Assembly: GCA_964388175.1 (NCBI GenBank) | Contig: CAYLYS010000049.1 | Coordinates: 1 to 18,451, forward strand | From: JAITWN01 sp964388175 | GTDB lineage: Bacteria > Pseudomonadota > Gammaproteobacteria > SZUA-140 | Reading direction: 5' to 3' | Length of the DNA: 18,451 nucleotides | Part shown: piece by piece, positions 14,037 to 18,451 of the stretch | How positions within the stretch are numbered: position 1 is the stretch's first letter | Layout: every line of letters begins with the position of its first letter | The notes under the pieces: generated by a model | What the model was told of the DNA's origin: nothing | The model's database searches: none | What the model saw: the letters and a program-made list of their open reading frames with translations, nothing else | Position numbers and translations under genes: made by a program

Positions 14037-15230
14037 TCAGCGCTCAGCGATACGGGCACCATCGCGCAGCGATTCGTCAGGGTGAACCACCAGCCGTTCG
14101 CCTTCCTGCAAACCATCGAGCACCTCGGCGCGCAGACCGCTGCGCTGGCCGACGGTTATATGACGCAGGCGCGCCCGATCGCCATCGACGAGGAATACGC
14201 TCCACCCCGTATCGCTGCGGAACAGCGCACTGGCCGGAATCTGCAGAATGTCCTGCGCTTCCCACAGGACGAAGCGCGCCTCCACGCGATAGGCATCGCC
14301 AAGCGCCATCCAGGTCTCGGGCGGCGATACCAGATCGGCAACGATCAGCACGCGCTGTTCCTCCACACCGAGCGCGGAAATCTTGGTGAAGCCGGATGGC
14401 TCGACCGTGCGCACCCGCGCCTCCAGCGCACCCTCCCCGCCCCAGCGCTCGAGCAGCACGCGGCTGCCGGGCACGATACGCACGGCACTGCTGGAGAGCA
14501 CTTCCGCGACGATTTCCAGCGCGTGCGGATCACCCACTTCGATCAGCGGCTCGGTGCGCACCACCACGCCCTCGCTTTCGCGCCGCAAACGGAGCACACG
14601 TCCATCCACCGGCGCGGAGACGACGATGCGCTCGGGCGCCTCAGCGCCGCGCACTCCGGCCGCCGAATGGGCCAGCGCGACGGCGATTTCCAGCTCATGG
14701 CGCGCCACATCGACGCCATGCCGGGCTGCGCGCAGCACAGCGGCGCTGCGCCGCGCCTCGGCCTGGGCGCGATCGGCCTGCTCCGCGCTCACCTGTCTGC
14801 TCTCGTACAGGCGGGCGATGCGGTCGAACTCGGCCTGCGCCAGCTCGGCGCCGGCACGGGCCGCATCCGCCTGCTCGTCCGCGGCGCGCAAGGCGGCCTG
14901 CGCGGCGGCCACCCGCGCCTGCGCCGCCGCCCGGCTGCGCGGGTCGAGCACCTCGGACGGCATCGGCTCGATCACCAGCAGCGGCGCACCGGCGCGCACC
15001 GCATCCCCGGCGCGCAGCGTGATGCGCTGCAGATAGCCGGCCACCGGCGCCGACACCACGAAACGATCGATCACGCGCGTGCGCGCCTCTTCCTCGACCA
15101 CGATCTGCAGCGGCCCGCGTTCCGCAGCCGCCGTCTCGACGCGGATCGGCTGCGGACGGAAGGCATACACAAGCACGGCGACAAGCACCGCCGCGATCAG
15201 AATCGGAAACAGGTATTTGCGGATAGTCAT
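14037..15230 (-). CDS. HlyD/RND-type periplasmic adaptor of the ABC exporter
   Basis: A 397-residue membrane-fusion protein. I start it at the ATG at 15230, which shares one base with the permease stop (TGATG). It has an N-terminal membrane anchor (YLFPILIAAVLVAVLVYAF, about 6-24), a first half of the biotin/lipoyl-like domain (FVVSAPVAGYLQRITLRAGDAV, about 57-78), a long Ala/Arg/Glu-rich coiled coil (about 97-190) and the second lipoyl half (IVVSAPVDGRVLRLRRESEG, about 202-221). Beta-barrel and membrane-proximal domains follow to the end (LDGLQEGERLVVHPDESLRDG). Adaptors bridge an inner-membrane pump to an outer-membrane channel. It is the last gene of the ATPase-permease-adaptor operon. No outer-membrane channel gene is nearby, so a TolC-like protein from elsewhere is expected. 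Substrate unknown. Confidence 0.92.
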   Translation of the reverse strand: MTIRKYLFPILIAAVLVAVLVYAFRPQPIRVETAAAERGPLQIVVEEEARTRVIDRFVVSAPVAGYLQRITLRAGDAVRAGAPLLVIEPMPSEVLDPRSRAAAQARVAAAQAALRAADEQADAARAGAELAQAEFDRIARLYESRQVSAEQADRAQAEARRSAAVLRAARHGVDVARHELEIAVALAHSAAGVRGAEAPERIVVSAPVDGRVLRLRRESEGVVVRTEPLIEVGDPHALEIVAEVLSSSAVRIVPGSRVLLERWGGEGALEARVRTVEPSGFTKISALGVEEQRVLIVADLVSPPETWMALGDAYRVEARFVLWEAQDILQIPASALFRSDTGWSVFLVDGDRARLRHITVGQRSGLRAEVLDGLQEGERLVVHPDESLRDGARIAER

Positions 15231-17596
15231 CACTCTCTCGTCTTCAGTACACCGATCAGATCCAGTCTGTCGAGCTGCCGGCGCACGATCAGGCCCGACA
15301 CCATCGTCGCCGCCAGCACCACCGTCGCGGCGAAAGCGTAGGTGGCGGGCGCAATGATCAGCGGAATGCGATACAGATCATTCTGCAGATTGTGCGAAAT
15401 CAGCCAGCACAGCGCCCAGCCCGCGCAGACACCGAGCGGTAGCGCGATCAGGGTCAGCACGGCGAGCTCGCCGAGCAATATGTAGGAAATCTCCCCGCGC
15501 GTGAAACCCAGCACCCGCAGACTGGCAAGCTCGCGGCTGCGTTCGGCGAGCGCGATGCGAGCGCTGTTGTACACCACGCCGAAGGCAATGATGACGGAAA
15601 ATATCGAAGCAATGAAAGTATAGAAAAGCAGCGACTCTGCCATCATGCGATCGAAATTGCGCATTTCCTGCTTGCGCAGCAGCACACCGGCGACGCGCGG
15701 GCTGTCCTTGAGCGCGCGGTAGAGACGCGGCAGCTGTTCCGGGTCGTCCACCGCCAGATAGGCGCCGGAGATCGCCGGCCCTTCGCGCATGAAGGCATTG
15801 AGCGCGCCCAGCTCCATATAAGCGGAAACACCGATGTATTCCCTGACCAGGCCGGCCACCACCAGATCGCGCTGCGGGCGCGCGCCTTCCAGCACCTCGA
15901 CGATGAGCCGGTCGCCGGCGCGCACGCCGAGCAGTTCGGCGAGATAATCGGTGATCAGCACGCCCTCGGACGGCAGCGCGATCGGCGCCAGCGCGGCATC
16001 GAGCGGACGCTGGATGTCGCCGCCCGGCTCCAGGCCGCGGATCACCGTGCGATGCGTGCGGTTCTGCGCGCGCAGCTGCACCGGTACGCTGCGATGCACT
16101 TCCACATGGCGCACGCCCGCCAGCGCGGCGAGCTCGAAACGGGCGCGATAGGAAGTCGGCTCGGTGAACACCACGGCGACATCCTCGCGCTGCGCCATCC
16201 CGTACTGCACATCCATCATGTAGTCGATCGTGTCTTTCTGGAAATTGCCGGTCATGGTGATGCTGCCCGCCACCGCGATGCCGGCGACGGTGATCGCCGA
16301 TTTGACGGGATAGCGCGCGAGATGGCGCAGAATCATGCGGTCGGGCTGGGACAGCAGATGCGCGAAACCGAGCCGCTCCACCAGCGTCTGCCGATAGCGC
16401 GCCGGCGGCTCCGGCTGCATGGCTTCGGCGGGCTGCAAACGCACCACACGCCGCACGGCGAATACCGTGCCGAGCGCGGCGGCGGCCAGGCTGGCCAGAG
16501 CCGCCTGCATCGCCACGGCGGGATCGAGCTCGAAGGCCAGATAGGGAAAACGGAAGAACTCGCGGTAAACGCCCGCCATCCAGTGTCCGAACCAGACGCC
16601 GAGCGCGATGCCGCCGGCGACCCCCGCCAGCACGATCGCGAACACCAGCTTGAGGTAATGCCAGATGATCGCGCCATTGCCATAGCCGAAGGCCTTGAGC
16701 GTGGCGATCTGCTCGCGCTGCAGACCGATCAGACGGTTGACGACGACGTTGAGCAGGAACACCGCGACACCGAGAAAAATCAGCGGAAAGATGCGTGACA
16801 GCATGGCGAGCTGATCGAACTCTTCCTGCAGGAAGCGGTGCGAATGATGATCGCCGCGGCCGATGGCGCCGAGACCGCCATAGCGTTCGAGCAGTGTATC
16901 GAGGCGTGCGATCACTTCGCGCTCGCTGCCCTGCGCCGTCAGCGCCAGGGTCAGATCGTTGAAGGCGCCGTCCATATCATAGGCGCGCGCCAGCGCCTCG
17001 CGGCCCATCCACAGCACACCGTAACGCTCATAGTCGGGAAAGATGCCGCCGGGGCGGATCTGATGGATGTACTCGGGCGAGAGCGCGATGCCGACGATGG
17101 TCAGCGCGCTGCGCCGGCCGTTGATGATGGCGTGCAGGCGATCGCCGGGGACGAAGCCGTGCGCCTCGGCGAACGGCTCGCTGATGACGATTTCATCCGC
17201 GCTGTAAGACTGCACGTAACGCCCGGCGCGCAGAAACAGCGCATTGTGGGTCTGCACGCCATGCTCGGGCAGCGAAACGATGACAGCGGTCACCGGATCG
17301 TCGTAACCCGCGACATCGAGGGTTGCGCCGGCGACCACGCGGGTCTCCACCGCGGCGACGCCCGGAATCTCCTCGATGCGTTCGCGCAAGCCCTCGGGCG
17401 CGCGCTTGAGGCTGGCGAAGACGTCGGGGAAACGGTACTGCGCATAGTAGTCCGTCTGCGTTGCGCGCAGGCTGTCGAGCGTGGCGATGAACATGACGTA
17501 AGTGGCGACCCCGCAGAGGATGACCAGCGCGATCGCCAGCGCCTGCCCCCTGAGTTGCCAGAGTTCGCGCAGCAGCTTGCGGTCGAGCGCGCGCAC
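15230..17596 (-). CDS. ABC transporter permease with two FtsX/MacB-type cores
   Basis: A 788-residue inner-membrane protein starting at GTG (MRALDRKLLRELWQLRGQAL); the ATPase stop lies 11 bases upstream. Hydrophobic helices are visible at about 19-40, 268-290, 315-340, 360-382, 430-450, 655-678, 706-735 and 750-772. This is a duplicated FtsX layout: a first helix, a large periplasmic domain (about 45-260), then three helices, repeated with a second periplasmic domain (about 455-650). The cytoplasmic coupling segments LQREQIATLKAFGYGNG and LAERSRELASLRVLGFTRGE are typical FtsX hallmarks. The family moves lipoproteins, lipids, peptides or drugs by mechanotransmission rather than through a wide channel. 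The neighbouring adaptor argues for export across the envelope, as in MacAB or DevBCA, although MacB has one core with its ATPase fused. Confidence 0.93.
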   Translation of the reverse strand: MRALDRKLLRELWQLRGQALAIALVILCGVATYVMFIATLDSLRATQTDYYAQYRFPDVFASLKRAPEGLRERIEEIPGVAAVETRVVAGATLDVAGYDDPVTAVIVSLPEHGVQTHNALFLRAGRYVQSYSADEIVISEPFAEAHGFVPGDRLHAIINGRRSALTIVGIALSPEYIHQIRPGGIFPDYERYGVLWMGREALARAYDMDGAFNDLTLALTAQGSEREVIARLDTLLERYGGLGAIGRGDHHSHRFLQEEFDQLAMLSRIFPLIFLGVAVFLLNVVVNRLIGLQREQIATLKAFGYGNGAIIWHYLKLVFAIVLAGVAGGIALGVWFGHWMAGVYREFFRFPYLAFELDPAVAMQAALASLAAAALGTVFAVRRVVRLQPAEAMQPEPPARYRQTLVERLGFAHLLSQPDRMILRHLARYPVKSAITVAGIAVAGSITMTGNFQKDTIDYMMDVQYGMAQREDVAVVFTEPTSYRARFELAALAGVRHVEVHRSVPVQLRAQNRTHRTVIRGLEPGGDIQRPLDAALAPIALPSEGVLITDYLAELLGVRAGDRLIVEVLEGARPQRDLVVAGLVREYIGVSAYMELGALNAFMREGPAISGAYLAVDDPEQLPRLYRALKDSPRVAGVLLRKQEMRNFDRMMAESLLFYTFIASIFSVIIAFGVVYNSARIALAERSRELASLRVLGFTRGEISYILLGELAVLTLIALPLGVCAGWALCWLISHNLQNDLYRIPLIIAPATYAFAATVVLAATMVSGLIVRRQLDRLDLIGVLKTRE

Positions 17597-17607
17597 TCGC
17601 CGCGCCC

Positions 17608-18339
17608 CTACCAGCTGAGATCCGCCGGCGCCATGCGCGAGGCATTGAGCTCCTCGCGCTGCACGCGCCCGCCGCTGAGATAAATGACCCGATCCGCCAT
17701 GCCGGCGATGACCGCATTGTGCGTGATCACCACCGCGGTGGTGCCGAGCTCCGCATTGATGCGCGCAATCGCTTCGAGCACCTTGACGCCCGTCTTGACG
17801 TCGAGCGCGCCGGTGGGTTCGTCGCAGAGCAGCACCGCCGGACGCTTGGCGACGGCGCGGGCGATGGCCACCCGCTGCTGCTCGCCGCCGGAAAGCTGCG
17901 CCGGGAAATGATCCAGGCGATCGCCGAGCCCGACCAGCGCCAGGGCGTCCTCCGGACTCATGGGATCGGCCGCGATCTCGGTGACCAGAGCCACGTTCTC
18001 GCGCGCGGTGAGGCTGGGGATGAGATTGTAGAACTGGAACACGAAACCGACGTGCTCGCGGCGATAGCGCGTGAGTTCGGCGTCACTGAACACGGTGAGC
18101 TCGCGACCGCCGTAGCTCACCTGGCCGGCGCTCGGCTGGTCCAGCCCGCCGAGGATATTGAGCAGTGTCGATTTTCCGCTGCCCGACGGTCCGAGCAGCA
18201 CGACGAATTCCCCGGCATACAGTTCGAGGTCGAGACCGTTGAGCGCATGCACCTCGACCTCGCCCATGCGGTATGTCTTGCGCAGCCCCAGGGCGCGGAA
18301 TACCACGGCGCGGGACGGGGAAGCGGTTTGCGTATTCAT
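17608..18339 (-). CDS. ABC transporter ATP-binding protein (LolD/MacB class)
   Basis: A 243-residue ATPase. I start it at the ATG at 18339 (MNTQTASPS), which has GAGG close upstream; an in-frame ATG at 18390 has no ribosome site. All motifs are intact: Walker A GPSGSGKS (50-57), Q-loop Gln102 in FVFQFYNLIPSLTARENV, signature LSGGEQQRVAIARA (149-162), Walker B VLLCDEPTGALD (169-180) and H-loop His207 in VVITHN. FQFYNLIP and the LolD-like spacing put it with the MacB/LolD/FtsE group that works with FtsX-type permeases. It is the first gene of the operon. It hydrolyses ATP at the membrane to drive the permease encoded 11 bases downstream. Confidence 0.95.
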   Translation of the reverse strand: MNTQTASPSRAVVFRALGLRKTYRMGEVEVHALNGLDLELYAGEFVVLLGPSGSGKSTLLNILGGLDQPSAGQVSYGGRELTVFSDAELTRYRREHVGFVFQFYNLIPSLTARENVALVTEIAADPMSPEDALALVGLGDRLDHFPAQLSGGEQQRVAIARAVAKRPAVLLCDEPTGALDVKTGVKVLEAIARINAELGTTAVVITHNAVIAGMADRVIYLSGGRVQREELNASRMAPADLSW

Positions 18340-18380
18340 CGGCCTCGTGGCGCGCAAATGCGGGAGAGACGAAAGTTCTG

Positions 18381-18389
18381 ATTGTAACA
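18381..18389 (-). promoter_or_regulatory. Possible extended -10 promoter of the ABC operon
   Basis: On the minus strand TG-T-TACAAT (18381-18389) fits an extended -10 element about 42 bases before the ATPase start; no good -35 is seen 17 bases upstream. It lies just downstream of a terminator, where an operon promoter is expected. Confidence 0.35.
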
Positions 18390-18416
18390 TCCGGTTGTAA
18401 GACCCGGCCGACAGGC

Positions 18417-18451
18417 AAAAAAAATCCGGTCTCTCCGACCGGATTTTTTTT
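18417..18451. terminator. Symmetric intrinsic terminator at the right edge
   Basis: ATCCGGTC (18424-18431) and GACCGGAT (18437-18444) form a perfect eight-pair stem around a five-base loop, flanked by an A run (18417-18424) and a T run (18444-18451). It can act in both directions. As no plus-strand gene lies before it, it most likely ends a minus-strand gene beyond the window. Confidence 0.88.

Noticed and set aside
13214..15341. Long plus-strand frames (13214-14389 and 14082-15341)
   Set aside because: They are antisense to the dehydrogenase and adaptor genes, both of which have clear family motifs on the minus strand.
1..18451. tRNA, rRNA, CRISPR array, prophage att sites or replication origin
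   Set aside because: No cloverleaf, rRNA-like or regularly spaced repeat pattern was found on either strand; the only large repeat is the Rhs core end.

Overview
The window is a moderately GC-rich proteobacterial segment. Gene styles suggest a Gammaproteobacterium: a Sec-exported Rhs protein without PAAR, a Fur-type promoter in front of a TonB-dependent receptor, and a LolCDE/MacB-like ABC set. The remnant of cbbQ, the RuBisCO activase AAA+ subunit, suggests an autotrophic (possibly sulfur- or ammonia-oxidising) lineage, but nothing here fixes the genus.

Region 1 (1-6541) is a rearranged Rhs locus read on the minus strand. A complete 1451-residue Rhs/YD-repeat gene (2186-6541) has a glycine- and cysteine-rich C-terminal tip and overlaps by ATGA a 101-residue two-helix membrane protein (1884-2189), a candidate immunity partner. 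An end-broken IS3-family element (1164-1860) lies 23 bp past that gene. Beyond it are the 3' third to half of cbbQ in the opposite orientation (594-1034) and a promoterless second copy of the Rhs core 3' end with a different tip (1-593) that leaves the window. The duplicated core ends (155-593 and 2641-3079) are direct repeats about 93% identical by hand count. This is the architecture expected of an orphan Rhs tip cassette.

Region 2 (6663-10852) holds iron uptake and envelope genes: a TonB-dependent receptor with its own terminator and a clear sigma70-like promoter overlapped by a Fur-box-like sequence, then an unrecognised probable outer-membrane protein (9419-10534) with a possible in-frame small ORF after its stop. 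Upstream of it, on the plus strand, is a short ORF followed by a strong intrinsic terminator directly before a transporter gene.

Region 3 (10883-13927) has an EamA/DMT-family transporter converging on a two-gene sugar-modification operon: a Gfo/Idh/MocA dehydrogenase and a DegT/StrS aminotransferase, overlapping by ATGA. Together they should oxidise and then transaminate a nucleotide sugar, as GnnA/GnnB or WbpB/WbpE do.

Region 4 (14037-18451) is a tight three-gene export operon on the minus strand: an ABC ATPase, an FtsX/MacB-type permease with two core domains, and a HlyD/RND-type periplasmic adaptor. A symmetric terminator lies at the window's right edge. No tRNA, rRNA, or CRISPR array was seen.
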